From Clitoria ternatea (Eukaryota; Streptophyta; Magnoliopsida; Fabales; Fabaceae), in the NCBI GenBank assembly GCA_037962975.1, contig CM075671.1, positions 12,075,001 to 12,139,000 of the forward strand: a DNA stretch of 64,000 bases, read 5' to 3'. Below the pieces are notes generated by a model, which worked only from the letters and a program-made list of their open reading frames with translations, did not search any database and had not been told where the DNA came from. How positions within the stretch are numbered: position 1 is the first letter of the stretch; each line of letters begins with the position of its first letter. Below are positions 11,418 to 24,900 of this stretch, one piece after another. A program made the position numbers and the translations under genes.

Positions 11418-14400
11418 TTAAGCGTAGTATCTTTTCACTATATCCGTGTTTATAGGCATCGGTAAATCTTCTCTATCCATGTTGGTGAGTATGAGAGCAC
11501 CTCCAGAAAAAGCTTTCTTCACGACGTAAGGCCCCTCGTAGTTAGGAGTCCATTTGCCCCGCCTGTCTTTCTGAATCAGCAAAACCTTTTTGAGCACCAA
11601 ATCTCCTTCTTGGAACTGTCGGGGTCGTACCTTCTTTTCAAATGCTCGTTTCATACGCCTTTGATATAACTGACCATGACAGAGGGCAGTCAGTCCTTTA
11701 CCATCAATCAGATTTAGTTGGTCATGTCGAGCCCGGATCCATTCAGCTTTAACCAGTTTGGCTTCCATGATTACTCGGAGGGAAGGGATCTCCACTTCGA
11801 AAGGAATGACTGCTTCCATGCCATAAACCAAAGAGAAGGGGGTTGCCCCAGTTGAGGTCCGGACTGAGGTACGATACCCGTGTAGAGCAAAGAGAAGCAT
11901 TTCATTCCAGTCTTTGTAGGTTACCACCATCTTTTACACTATCTTTTTGATATTTTTGTTAGCCGCCTCGACTGCTCCATTCATTTTTGGGCGGTATGGA
12001 GAGGAGTTATGGTGGGAGATTTTAAAGCTCTCGTAAAGTTCCTTCATTATTTTGTTGTTCAGATTTGTACCATTGTCTGTGATGATTTGGCTCGGTAGAC
12101 CGTACCGGCATATCAATTCTTGTTTGATGAACTTAACGACGACATTCTTTGTCACATTGGTATACGAAGCGGCCTCTACCCACTTCATGAAATAATCGAT
12201 GGTGACCAAGATGAAGCGGTGACCGTTCGAAGCCTTCGGTTCAATGAGACCAATGACATCCATTCCCCATATCGAGAAAGGCCATGGTGCTGACAAAACA
12301 TTCAGAGATGACGAGGGCGCATGAATATGATCAGCATATATTTGACACTTATGACATCTCCGAGCATAGGCAAAGCAGTCTGTTTCCATGGTCATCAAGT
12401 AATAACCGGCTCTCAAGATCTTTCTTGACATGGAGTACCCATTGGAATAGGTTCCAAAAAAGCCTTCGTGAACATCTCTCATGATTTTGTTTGCTTCAGT
12501 GATATCAACACAGCGAAGGAGGATAGAGTCATGGTTTCTTTTGTAAAGCGTATCGCCATTCAAGAAGAAACTCATGGCGAGCCGTCGTAGAGTTCTCTTA
12601 TCGTTCTCCGTAGCACCGTTGGGATATTCTTGATTCTGGATATACCTCTTAATGTCGTGGTACCAAGGTCTTCCATCTGGTTCTGCTTCAACCACTTGGC
12701 AGTATGCGGGCTCATAACGATTCTCTACCTCGATGAGAGGCATATCACAATCGTTACTCACTTTAAACATTGAAGCGAGAGTGGCTAAAGCATCAGCCAT
12801 CTGATTGTCTTCCTGAAGAACATGGTGAAAGGAGATCTCATTAAAGTCCTTGATCATTTCTTTGATATGGGAGTGATAGGGAACCAACTTGCTGTCCCTA
12901 GTTTCCCATTCGCCTTTCAATTGGTAGATAACCAAAGCGGAGTCTCTGTAGACTTCTAACGACTTAACTTTCACATTTAGTGCTGCTCGGATTCCTAGAG
13001 AACATGCCTCATACTCAGCGACATTGTTGGTACAATCGAAACATAGCCGGGCGCAGACAGGGATAAACTCTTTCTTTGGTGAAATCAAAATGGCTCCGAT
13101 TCCGTGTCCCAAAGCATTAGAGGCTCCATTAAATCTCAAAATCCACTTGTCCTTACTGCGGCCTTCTTCATCAGACAATGCGAGGATATCCTCATCTGGG
13201 AAGTCGAATGGCATTGGTTGGTAGTCACTTATGGGTTGATGGGCTAAGTAATCGGCCAAAGCACTCCCCTTTATGGCTTTTTGAGTAACATATGTTATGT
13301 CATACTCGATTAACAACACTTGCCATCGAGTAATCCTTCCGGTCAGAGCTGGCCTTTCAAAGATGTACTTAATGGGATCCATCTTGGAAACTAACCAGGT
13401 GGTGTGACTCAGCATGTACTGCCTCAGGCGCTTTGCGGCCCACGCTAATGCGTAACAGGTTCATTCTAAAGCAGAGTATCGCATCTCGCAATCAGTGAAC
13501 TTCTTGCTTAAGTAGTAGATAGCATGTTCCTTCTTCCCAGTTTCATCATGCTGACCTAACACGCAGCCCATGGACTTATTTAGTACCGTCAGATATAGGA
13601 TCAGTGGCCTTCCAGGGGTTGGTGGTACCAATATCGGTGGTTCTCGCAGGTGCTGCTTAATTTTCTCAAAAGCTATTTGGCAGTCCTCATTCCATTGTCC
13701 TGGTTGGTTCTTGCGGAGTAGCTTGAAGATCGGTTCGCAGGTTGATGTCAACTGTGAGATAAACCGAGCAATGTAGTTTAACCTCCCTAAGAATCCCCTG
13801 ACTTCTTTTTCTGTATGAGGAGGTGGCATTTCTAGGATTGCCTTGACCTTGTCAGGGTCTACTTTGATTCCTTTATTGCTTACAATGAAACTCAACAGTT
13901 TGCTTGACCTTGCGCCAAACATGCACTTGGCGGGGTTCAATCTGAGCTTAAACTTCCTCAACCTCTCAAACAGCTTTCTTAGGTCACCGACGTGATCTTC
14001 CTCAATTCTAGATTTTGCAATGATATTATCCATGTAGACTTCTATCTCTTTATGCATCATATCGTGGAATAAAGTGACCATTGCTCTCTGATAGGTTGCC
14101 CTAGTGTTTTTCAAACCGAAGGACATTACTTTGTAACAGAAAGTGCCCCACAGAGTGACAAACGTGGTTTTTTCCATGTCTTCCGGAGCCATTTTAATCT
14201 GGTTGTACCCGGAGAAACCATCCATGAACGAGAAGATGGAATGTTGGGCCGTGTTATCGACCAAAACATCAATCTGCGGTAGAGGAAAATCATCTTTAGG
14301 GCTGGCCCTGTTTAGATCTCGATAGTCCACACACATCCATACTTTTCCATCCTTTTTCGGGACGGGAACTATGTTGGCTACCCATTGCGGATATTTGGCT

Positions 14401-14862
14401 ACGGCTAAGAAACCAGCATCGAATTGTTTCTTGACCTCTTCCTTGATCTCGAGAAGCATTTCCGGCTTCATTCTCCGTAGCTTTTGCTTGATTGGTGGAC
14501 ATTCTGGTTTCAGAGGCAACTTATGTTCTACGATGCTGTTATCCAAACCTGGCATATCTTGATATGACCAAGCAAACACATCCTGAAATTCCCGGAGCAG
14601 TTGAATCAATTCATCCTGCAATTCTTTGTTCAGGCAGGTGCCTATCTTAACCATCTTATCCTCCCCTTCATTCCCTAGGTTAATGGTTTTGATTTCCTCC
14701 CGATGAGGTCGGATCTCTTTGTCCTCTTGTTCCAACAATCTTGTCAATTCAGGCGAGGGTCCAACGTCTTCCTCACTTTCCTCATAGGCGCAACCATTTG
14801 GATAATCAGAGTCATGAAACAAAACCAAGTTCTCGTTGCTCTCAGGGAGATCATTTTTGGAT
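11418..14862 (-). pseudogene. Ogre C pol: reverse transcriptase, RNase H, integrase (inactive)
   Basis: One polyprotein frame, opening after an acceptor-like TGCAG at 14863, cut by a TGA at 13458-13460 and a TAA at 11931-11933 with the frame kept across both. Reverse transcriptase occupies 14830-13700, with FSFMDGFSGYNQI and a catalytic box that reads YMDN instead of Y-x-D-D. RNase H (about 13150-12750) reads LRFNGASN where the first catalytic Asp is expected, so it is also Asn; its other acidic residues (AEYEA, RDSALVI, MADALA) remain. The integrase has a zinc-finger-like region (VHEGFFGTY...CHKC, second His replaced by Tyr), catalytic GMDV, TDNG and VEAAN, and a C-terminal domain ending near 11418. 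Both enzymes that copy the genome have lost catalytic residues. Confidence 0.93.
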
Positions 14863-15064
14863 CTGCATTTAGGTTATATTATAACAAATGAAAAGAGAAA
14901 CAAGCAAGCAAATGGTTTAAGAGACAGAGATTGCACAAAGATGAGGTAATGAGAATTGAATGTATTCATTAATTTCAAAACAAACAAGTTTTGCTCTTAT
15001 TACAAAATAGGTCCCGAAGCCTTGGGCATAGCAAGGGGACCGCCAAGTTATGAAATAACAATGA
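14863..15064 (-). other. Probable Ogre intron between protease and reverse transcriptase
   Basis: About 200 bp of AT-rich, stop-filled sequence separates the protease/G-patch frame from the reverse transcriptase frame. It ends in CCTAAATGCAG at 14863 on the minus strand, after which the frame opens (S-K-N-D-L-P-E-S-N-E). A spliced intron at this point is well documented for Ogre. The donor is not obvious; a GTAATA at about 15000 is one candidate. Confidence 0.6.
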
Positions 15065-16465
15065 TTACTCTGACAAAATGTTAACGGTTGTAGGGAACTC
15101 CATGACTTCCCAGTTGCTCAGTTCTTGATCCGGGCGGTAAGCATATACCAACTCCGCATTGTGATTAGGCTCGCTTCCAACCATGGTGACCTGATCCGGG
15201 TATATCATTCCAGCGCTCCTGAAGCTCTTATAGAGGTCACAGACAGGGATTCTTGTAGCGTTGAATTCTTGTCCAGTAAGGCGAGCCATCCTCCTTCCCC
15301 TTTTCTCTTCTTCGACCCTTCTTCTATCTGCCGCAGTGGGATTGTACCCCAGGCCATATCTATTTTTGTTCTCTGGGAGATGCACCGGTTGGACTTTCCC
15401 TTCCAATTCGCGTCCTAATCCCTTTCCAGGCTTGTACCCATCCCGCAACATGTTTCTTGCCACTGCTAGAGGTATATTGGGGAAGGATATCTTCACAATG
15501 CTTGTCGCATTAGCTATCTCTAGGGCCTGGAATGAAGTTTCAAGGGCTTCCTCGGCGACTTCAATGTATGGGGTAGAGACGAGTTTGCTAACCAGAAGGT
15601 CCTCCTCTCCAGAAACAACCACTAATTTGTTATCGATGATGAATTTTAACTTCTAATGCACTGTGGAAGGGACCACCCCAGTTGAGTGGATCCACGGCCG
15701 TCCTAACAAACAACTGTAGGCTGGCGTGATATCCATTACCTAAAAGAGCACCTGGAAGGTACAGGGTCCAACTTGTATCGGCAATTCAATCTCCCCCATG
15801 ACCTCCCGACGAGTACCATCAAAAGCCCACACGACCATGGAGCTAGGTCTCATGTATGTCCCATCAAAGGGCAGTTTTGCCAATGTGGATTTCGGCATCA
15901 CATTCAGAGAAGATCCATTATCCACAAGTACTTTTGCCAGGATATAATCCCGACACTTCACTGAAATATAAAGGTCTTTGTTGTGCCCTCTTCCTTTGGT
16001 GGGTTCCTCATCATCTGTGAAGGTTAAGTAATTATTGGCAACAATATACCCCACTATGCCCCCAAACTGGTCGATAGGTAAGTCATGCTTAACATGGGCC
16101 TCGCTCAAAACTTTCATTAATATGTCCCGATGTGGTTCTGAACTCATCAATAGGGACAACAAGGATATCTTAGCTGGAGTATGATTCAACTGGTCCAGCA
16201 CTTGGTACTCACTGTAGCAGATAAACTTGAGAAATTCCTGGGCTTCTTCCTCAGTCACAGCCCTTTTTGTCTCGCCAGCAGTTACTTCTTTCCCGGTCTT
16301 TACCTCTCCGGTGGTTTTATCCTGTTTGGGCTCAGGCGGCGTATTCCACTCCGGGTCATTCTTCCAACTCCGGTGATATTTATGATAGAGGAGGATGGTG
16401 CGGGGTCGACTGCCCCCGGGTTGGTGACGACCATATCTGTATCATACCTCCATGGCATGGAATGG
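15065..16465 (-). pseudogene. Ogre C protease with G-patch domain (broken)
   Basis: The aspartic protease is recognised from VLVDNGSSLNVM (near 15920) and the later LLGRPW motif. It is followed by a G-patch-like segment (NMLRDGYKPGKGLGREL, near 15430), a glycine-rich RNA-binding motif reported in Ogre polyproteins. The frame overlaps the end of gag in a different register at about 16440, so a frame change occurs there. TAG codons at 15737-15739 and close to 15653 interrupt it, the first in the context FQVLF-stop-VMDI. The last intact stretch ends at a TAA at 15065. Confidence 0.85.
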
Positions 16466-18620
16466 GAACTTTAGCGGGTGCTTGTACAGTGATGACAGTC
16501 TTAGCAGGAGCTGAAGCTGCCGATGCACTCTTATTGTAGAATATGACCAGGGGCTTCGGGGCCCGTACCCCTTCTTGCCCTTGTATCATATTTACCCGGT
16601 TCCCGTGATGTCTGTAAACATCTATGGTATGATTGTCCATAAGCTCCTGAAGAGTTTTCCAAAAGATTTGCCGTTTCACTGACTGGTCGTCCTCATATTT
16701 TTCATCCCATGCATCCTCTATCAACCCCATTTCAAGCATATGGGAGTGTATCATTTTCAAAGGCATTATGATATTGTCAACCCTGGAAATATGTTCTTCA
16801 TCCCTCCCTATAGCATTGACCCCTGGTCCCCCGTGGTTGGGCAGGGGGTTGGTTGTTATATTCGGGCTCCCTTCTCTGAAACTTATCCAATCGGCCTTGA
16901 TTAAGTCTCGTACCTTGAACTTCAACGCCAGGCAATTTTCGGTGGAATGCCCCAGCGCACTGGCATGGTAGTCACACCGTGCGTTCGGGTCATACCCCTG
17001 AGGATAAGGTGGTTGAAGTGGTTTCAGAGGGCAGGGAACCACCATTGTGTTTTCAAGGAGATAGGGAAGAAGCTCAGTGTAAGTCATAGGTATTGGGTCA
17101 AACTGCGGTTGGGCGCGGTCATTGTTCTGCCTTCTTGGGTTTGGATTAGGCGGGTTCATTTGTGGTGTATGGTATGGTGTTTGTGGTGTAGGAGGTCGCA
17201 TAATGGGTGGTCGGAAGTGTAGTGGGTTTGGATTTGGGATTGCAGCCACGTATGGTTGTGGGGCGTTATGGTATGCCGATGGAAAGGTGACGGGGGTGAA
17301 TGGCCTGGGCTGGTTTCTTCCTTGGTTATGGTAGACCAAGTTAGTTTCCCCTTCTTTTCTCCTACTCTCTCTAGGCGTAGGTTTTCTTGCTACTCCGGCC
17401 CCAGATGGACCCCGAATGATCTTCCCAGTTCGTAGACCATTCTCTATCCTTTCCCCGATAGTGACAATATCAGAGAAATGAGCTGAAACGCTCCTTATCA
17501 TTCTGTCATATAAGGGTGATTGGAGTGTATCAATGAATGTGGAGATTACCTCTTTTTCAGACAGAGGCGTGTCAACTTGAGCTGCTACCTCATGCCACCG
17601 TTGGGCGTACTCTTTAAACGTCTCGTTGTCTTTTTTGGTTATGTTCTATAACTGTACTCTATATGGTGCCATGTCTAGATTGTACTTGTACTGTTGCATG
17701 AAAGCATCTGCCAAATCCTCCCAACAACGTATACGAGATCGTTCAAGATGATTGTACCAAGTTAGAGGTGCTCCAGCCAGACTATCCTGGAAACAATGAA
17801 TGAGCAGAGGGTCATTGGAAGCGTGTGAAGCCATCTTCCGGCAGTACATGGTAAGATGGTTCTTCGGACAAGTTAGCCCTCGATACTTATCAAATTCAGG
17901 CATTTTGAATTTGGGAGGGATAACAACGTCAGGAATCAGACAGAGTTGTGCAGCACTGCCCATTCCAAACCAGTTCATTCTTTCCATTTCTGTTAATCTC
18001 CTTTCCAGGAACTCTAACCTTCCCTCCTGGGTAGCGGCAGTAGCACTTGGACCTGCAGCGACATGATAACTAGTACTCCTGACTGGATGGTTGACATATA
18101 CCGGGTTTGCATTTGGCATTGAGGTATGGGGTCCGGCTGTCGCTTGGGCAGCTTGTGGTTGCGTGGCTTGGGTATGAATGGCTTGTGTATGGATTGGAAA
18201 TGCTTGAGGGTCCCAGACGGGCGGGACATTTGGCTGAGCCGTATGCAGGATCGCCTCTTGATAATCAGGCTCTTATTGAAGCAGTGGGAAATAGCCCTGT
18301 GGCAGCCCGTATTGTGGAAAAGGTATGATGTTACCTTCTGTATTTACGAAGATAGGTTGCTGGGCGTCAGCAGGGTTTGGTCTCCTAACATGGACTGTTA
18401 GGGGAGGCGCAGCAGGGTTTGTGCTTGGCCCTTCAGCAGGACCCTGAGTGTGTCGGGGAGTGGGCGGCCGTTGCCTAGCGTCTTCAATTCTGGCCGAAGA
18501 ATCCCCCTTTGTGACTCTCCTTTCAAGTAACTTGGCCATGTCGGTCATCTGTTCTTTTAGCTGACTAATCTCAGCTCTGAGACTTTCGTTCTCTTGCTCT
18601 ACTTCGTTAGGAAAGAAAAA
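16440..18620 (-). pseudogene. Ogre C gag (broken)
   Basis: From about 18605 the minus strand encodes a short coiled coil (ENESLRAEISQLKEQM), a proline/glutamine-rich linker, and then the gag core (MPEFDKYRGLTCPKNHLTMY near 17900, DSLAGAPLTWYNHL near 17770). A second half (18 kb to 16.4 kb) includes a Pro/Asn-rich region and a C-x-Y-H zinc-knuckle-like segment (CDYHASALGHSTENC near 16960). TAA at 18270-18272 and TAG at 17643-17645 interrupt one continuous frame, both where Gln is expected. A frame change at about 16440 leads to protease. Confidence 0.87.
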
Positions 18621-18854
18621 GAAAGCAAATAAAGACTATGGTAAAAGAAGAAAGGGAAAACAAACGAGGTACGTAGGACGCGATTCTGAATTTGGCATGT
18701 ATTCTCCGACCGTTCCTCAGAACGTCGCGTTTAAAACTACTAGGTAAAGCAGTAAGGCGGAAATTAACATGAAACAGTTGTGAAGGCAAATTAATTCATC
18801 ATTCCATTCATCCGTAGAGATACAATGTTACTTGAAAGATACGATTACAACATT
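18621..18854 (-). other. Spacer between Ogre ORF1 and gag
   Basis: Stop-rich, about 230 bp, no recognisable motif. Confidence 0.6.
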
Positions 18855-20800
18855 TAGCCATTCCTGGCCTGGGTAATCATGGCTCTCATTTTGCAAAGTC
18901 TCTCTTGACAATAGTTCAGAAATGACGATATCTCCTTTGGGGTGGATAGGGGATTGACCATGCCTTCGGCCTGCTTCAACATTGAGGGAAAATCTTCCAT
19001 GATTCCATTGGATAGATATGCCAACTTGGCGAAACGGTCTGTCCATAAATGAACGACTTTATCCTGTTGAGCTAACTCAGTCCCCAAAACTCGTGTGGCC
19101 TCTTGTCAGCGTCGCTCAGCATCAAGGGCTTTCTTCTATTCAGCATGTATTTCTTGCTCATAGGCCCTCATTGTTTCATCAACCTGTTGCTCCAATTTGT
19201 GGACCCGGGTTTATAACATTTCTTTTTGCACTAAGATCTCCTTTTTTTTTCTTTGGATTGTGCCAGCATGTTTTTCAAGACTTGTTTTTCGGCCAATAAG
19301 GCATCGCTCTATTGGCCTTTCATCTTCAATTGTGAATTGGCTGCACGAAGGCATTGGTCTTGTTTTACCCAGTAGTCTTTATCAATCTTCCTTTTCTTCC
19401 GCATTTCCTCAATAGCATGCTTCCCTTCAAAATTTTCCTTCTTCTGAAAGGCACACTCTCGTTGGCATTTCAAAAGGTCTTCTTCTAACCTTTGATTCTT
19501 TGCTGTCAACTCTTCTATTTGTGCCTTCAGAGCCATGGTGGCCTTGTCCTCCATGATGGGTGGCGGAGGGAAATCATTCACAGATTGGTAGGAAGGACTT
19601 CTGAAGGGTAGTTTCACAATAGAAACCCTGTTTAGGACCCAGTCAAGATATTCAGCCCCTACAGCATGGCTTCGTGCTCCCAATTCTCTTCCCATTCTAT
19701 GGACCTTCTTCCAGGCGTTGGCTATATCCTGAACAGCAGATGCGTAATTCCCTTTCGTATAGTACACAACAAAAGGAATGAGCAGTTCTTCGTTCGGTGG
19801 CCCGAGTAGAGGATAAGCCAACTGATGCTTTGCAATCACAGGGTTATAGTTGATGCACCCCTGTGTGCCCATAAGAGGAACATTCGGATAATCTCCACAG
19901 CTGTAAATGACTGACTCAACCTCTAGCCATTGAGGGTACCACCTGACCTTTTCCGATGTAAGGCTTATTAGGTGATTAGCCCATTCACGCCCACTTTTCA
20001 CGGCCAGCTGACACAATTTCAGATCGAAAACTGGGCACTCGGCTTTACACATCTGATGGAATGCATGAGATGTGAGCCATACATATAAAATAGGCAAACA
20101 ACAAATGATCCTCTTGCCTCCTTACGTGTGGCAGAAATCCATGGTGCAATACACATTGGCCAACACGGCTGTGACAGGATTCTCAAGCCGGTGCTTACGA
20201 GCCAGGAAAACAGCAACAGCGTCATAATCCATATAGTTGTCTAAATTAGGGAACAAGACAACCCCGTAAGTAGTGAGGGCTAAAGTATCCATGAACGCCT
20301 CCCATTCCTCTTTGTCAGCCTGGATCTGCATGTGCTTCTCAAGAAATTCTTGGGTGAAACCGAGAACTTGGTTTCTGTTCATCTGCGTATTCCTTAATGC
20401 CTCAGGAGAGATTCTCAAAACACGGGCGATCGAAGCGGTTGTTGCGTGATGGTCAAGATGGCGATAAGGAATTTGCCCTTCCACTTGTAACCCCAATATC
20501 TGCTCAAATTCTTCTATTGACGGAGCCAGTTAAAAATCTCTAAATGTGAAACACCGGAGGGGCGGGTCATAAAACTGTGCCAAAGCTGTAATTGCTTCGG
20601 TTTGGACTTCCACCTCCAGCAGTTTAAGATTTTCCCATATCTTCTGGCAAAGGTCATCTTTTGTGTCAGACTCAATCTTTTCCCCAGCGCCTACAGACTC
20701 ACTGTATCAACCTTCTTGGCTTTAAGATGTAGTATTTTCTTCAACTCTGTCACATCTGTACCATAATTGTCATGTTTCATGTTAATTTCCATACTTGCTC
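18855..20800 (-). pseudogene. Ogre C ORF1 (upstream accessory ORF, broken)
   Basis: The extra ORF that Ogre elements carry before gag. It probably starts with the ATG at about 20790 and ends near 18855. The N-terminal half (20530-19600) is globular and resembles the plant mobile domain type described for Ogre ORF1 (FYDPPLRCFTFRDF, NLDNYMDYDAVAVFLARKHR, VWLTSHAFHQM). The second half from about 19560 is a long coiled coil (LKAQIEELTAKNQRLEEDL). Stops at about 20530 (TAA), 20119-20121 (TAA), 19306-19308 (TAG) and further ones down to 19090 lie in one frame, nearly all where Gln is expected. Its function in Ogre is unknown. Confidence 0.82.
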
Positions 20801-21884
20801 AGAGATACTGCCAACTTCAGAATCGCTTCCTACAAATTACCAAGATAAAGAGAAAGGAATCAGTTATTATTACATTTCAAAATCCATGTTTCCCCAAGGA
20901 TCTGATGTAAAGTAAAATATTTTTTTTGTTTTTTTTGGGAAACATCGATTTCTAAAACTTATGTGAGCCCAAACTGTCAAAAGTCATATGTTTTCTTAAT
21001 CGTCATTGATGCCCCAGTTAAAGGGACACAAAAATGATTTTGTTTTTTTTTTCAACGATTAAGAAAACTTACGATTATGAACTCAGAGGTACATGGTCAA
21101 AAAGAGGATTATCTATTCACTCGAAGAATACTGTGTGTTTCAAAATGAGTCATTATTTCAAAAATTAAGCAAACCTGCGGGTGGTAGATAATTCATTTTT
21201 TTGAATAAAAGGGAAAGCGAAAATGACATAAGGTAAAGTAAAGATTGCCCTTTTGTAGCCTAGGTCGGGTTTTGTTGAAAGTCTCTTCTAGGCCCTATGT
21301 CTTGTCTAAAAGTGACTCTCCACACCGGGTGGCTTCCACTAGACATCTAGAAGGTCACCAGAGCCAAGATCCTACCCATGACAGGGACGCAAACAGTGGG
21401 GAATCCACTAGGTGCGTATATCACGAGAGGTCGAACTCTGGTTGGGGTTCTCACCAACACCGGATAGGAAGTACATCCCATACGATTCCGTTACCAACCC
21501 CTCCTAACTTAAGCTTCATTTGGGGCCCGGGTATAGGGCGCCACTCATAAGTGTGTGCAAGTAATTGTGGGTGTAGTGTGTGGAAGGGCATTCAATACCT
21601 TTTACCTTACCCCATTCTACACAAAGAACAAACACAGAACAAATATACACAGTTGTCTACCCTAGGGTTCAATGATTGCAGAAAAGTAACATAGTCCTCT
21701 ACCCTAGGGTTCAACGATCATGCAGAACATGGACAATGAAGCAAATAACAAGATACAATTAAAAATAAGAACGAACATTCACAACAATTAACAGAAAAAT
21801 AGAAACAAGGGGAAGAAATCCAAGCTAACAAAGGCTATATATAAAAAAACATGCGCTTTCAATCAAACTGGCCTGACTCTCTTA
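20801..21884 (-). other. 5' untranslated leader of Ogre C
   Basis: About 1.1 kb between the primer site and ORF1. AT-rich with no credible coding frame; the 101-aa plus-strand frame at 21245-21550 has no recognisable feature. Confidence 0.6.
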
Positions 21885-21908
21885 AGTGTCCCCAGTGGAG
21901 TCGCCATC
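21885..21908 (-). other. Ogre primer binding site
   Basis: On the minus strand GATGGCGACTCCACTGGGGA follows the 5' LTR directly. This is the primer site described for Ogre elements, complementary to the 3' end of a tRNA-Arg. Confidence 0.85.
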
Positions 21909-24900
21909 TGTCGCAACCTGGATCACGACGGCGCGACCGACCCTCTCAAAAAGGGATGGCACGAAAACACAGACAGGGAGTCGCCACCAACATTTTTATC
22001 CATAGGAAAAACATTGGGAAAAAACTAAGTTCAGTAAAGCACTGGTTTAAAAAATGAGATCCAAGTTCGGGAGTCGGTTACGAGTAGGGAAGGTATTAGC
22101 ACCCTACATCGCCTGTCAAAAATAGTACCAAGATTGAAAATGCGTAACATAAATATCCTTACAAAAGATGTTATATTTCTCCCCTTTTATTGTTGTACTT
22201 TGTGTAAAAACAAAAGGAACAAACTGAACAGACATGGAGTGTAGGTCAACAGGACGTCGCGTCTAAATTAACCTTGGCTTTGGTATAAAACAGGAAAAGG
22301 GAAGGATACTAACAAGACGTCGCGTCTAAATTAGTCATCCTTTAATCAAAATACGGGGTTAGAAACGGGAAGGGGATAAACGGGACGTCTCGTTCAAAGT
22401 ATCCCGTTCCTTGTGGTGATGGCCTACCAGAAATAGGGGAAAATCAACAAGACGTCACGTCTAAATTGATTTTCATGGAATTTAATCAAGATACGGGGTT
22501 AGAAATGGGAAGGGGATAAACGGGACGTCTCGTCTCAAGTATCCCGTTCCTTACGAATCGTGGTGATGGTCTGCCAAAATAGGGGAAAATCAACAAGACG
22601 TCACGTCTAAATTGATTTTCATGGAATTTAATCAAGATACGGGGTTAGAAATGGGAAGAGGATAAACGGGACATCTCGTCCCAAGTATCTCGTTCCTTGT
22701 GGTGATGGCCTACCAGAAATAGGGGAAAATCAACAAGACGTCACGTCTAAATTGATTTTCATGGAATTTAATCAAGATACGGGGTTAGAAATGGGAAGGG
22801 GATAAGCGGGACGTCTCGTCTCAAGTATCCCGTTCCTTACGAATCGTGGTGATGGTCTGCCAAAATAGGAGAAAATCAACAAGACGTCACGTCTAAATTA
22901 ATTTTCATGGAATTTAATCAAGATACGGGGTTAGAAATGGGAAGGGGATAAACGAGACGTCTCGTCCCAAGTATCCCGTTCCTTGTGGTGATGGTCTACT
23001 GGAAATAAGGGAAAATCAACAAGACGTCACGTCTAAATTAACCTCTTTTGGATAAAACAATTTTTTTAAAAAAAATAAAAATAAAAAAATAAGTAGTGAA
23101 AATTTATCAAAAAAAACTAGACGAAGAATACACGGACTTACTAAAGTGAAAAATGGGTAATGTTTTTTTGGTTGAAGATAATGTTGAGTTGTTAAAATTT
23201 TAATTAGTCATAATTTTGAAATAACAAAAAGAAAAACATAAACTAAGAAAAATAAAAATAAAAAATAAAAAATAAACAATCACATTTTTGTTAAGCTTTG
23301 TTCAACTCGGTTCTTTCAAAGGTGAGCGAGTGTCTTAAAAAAATTACACCTTAACTATACGGTAAATGAATTATCTGGAAAAAGAAACAGTATACAGAGG
23401 AGGACTGATTCCTTGTAATAGGATTAATATTCTGGGTAATAAAATTATAATCGCAACTATCCTTCATACAATTTAAATTCGTACAGAAACAAAAACATAC
23501 ACTAACAACTTGAACAATAACGTTGGGCAATAAATAAATAGGAAAAGTAACATGAACAGAAATAGTAGCAGAGATAGAGTGGAGATTCAAACATACATCA
23601 CAATATGCTACTGTAAAAACCAAATTATAATAACAACAATAGACAACAGAACAGAAAGTCCAATACAATAATACTAATCTGATCCTTATACAAAAATTTA
23701 ATATTTTGGAACATAAACACTGTTTTCACAAAATATATATAATGTTCTTGCTCACTGATTGAGTTCTTGCTTACTGTTGTTGTTTTTGCTGTTGTTATTG
23801 CTGCTGTTGTTGTTACTGTTGCTGTTGCTGTTGCTGTGAATTTCTACTGTAAAAAATCTGGAAGTGCTTTTCAAAACTCAAGAATGTTGAGATAATCTCC
23901 TCCCTAGGAAATCTTTTCCAAACCTCTCTAGAGAAAAATTTTCGAACCCCTTTTCTTCTGTACAGAGGGGTATTTATAGAGCATGTTTCATACCCCTTTC
24001 TGTATAAAAAATGTCAAAGTGGAAGTTCCACTTACTGCTTTAATGGAGGATGAAGAGGATGGCACCACTAGTTGAGTGGTTCTTCTAGCTGGACTTCCAC
24101 CCTTGCAAGTAGCCTTGAAGCTCCTGAAAACCCTCCTAAAAATCCATTGCACTCTCTCTGCTTTTGTTCTTTTTCTTCAAACCTTATACTCATTTCTTCT
24201 CCTCTGTTTTTCCTTCTTTTCTTTTCTTGTAGCCGTGACCCCTTCTCCATTTCCTTATTCACTTATTTCAAAATCACAACCCCTCATGTGCCTTACTCCT
24301 TGTCACAAAAGAAAAGACCCTTTTCTTAAAAATTCAAGCATGTTGTCGTGGGAATCAATGCTTAGTGGAGTATGGGAATTAAAATAAAACATTCACTTTG
24401 GCTTCTCCTTCTTCTTTGGCCGTGGCTTTAAAAAGTGGAGGATAGTTTGAATAGAATAATGGTGACCTTGACTATGCATTGACGTGAATTTAATTGAGAC
24501 AAAGGGTAGCATTGGTTTTATAAAAATAATAAGACATGGAGTTCAGCTTTTAATCATATGGGATAAGGAATTGAATAATGGGTGAGTGGAGCTTTAGTCT
24601 AACCATGGGAATTATTGGAAGAAAGGGATGAAATTTGTTTGAATAAAAAATTAAAGCATGGACTTATTTTGGAGGGAGCCTTTCAACGTGATTTTTAAAG
24701 AGTGAAAGGGAGGGCACTTGTTGCATTTAAAATATTGGGTACATGGACATCTTTTGAGAGAGAATTAACGTGAATTGCTAGAGAATGAAGAGATTTTTTT
24801 TATCAAAACATCATGAAGTATGATGGGTCCAAGTAGCTCTTTGGAAGTTTCAACCACTTGCCTTAATCTTCATCACGATGGAAGCTAGTTAAAGGAGAAG

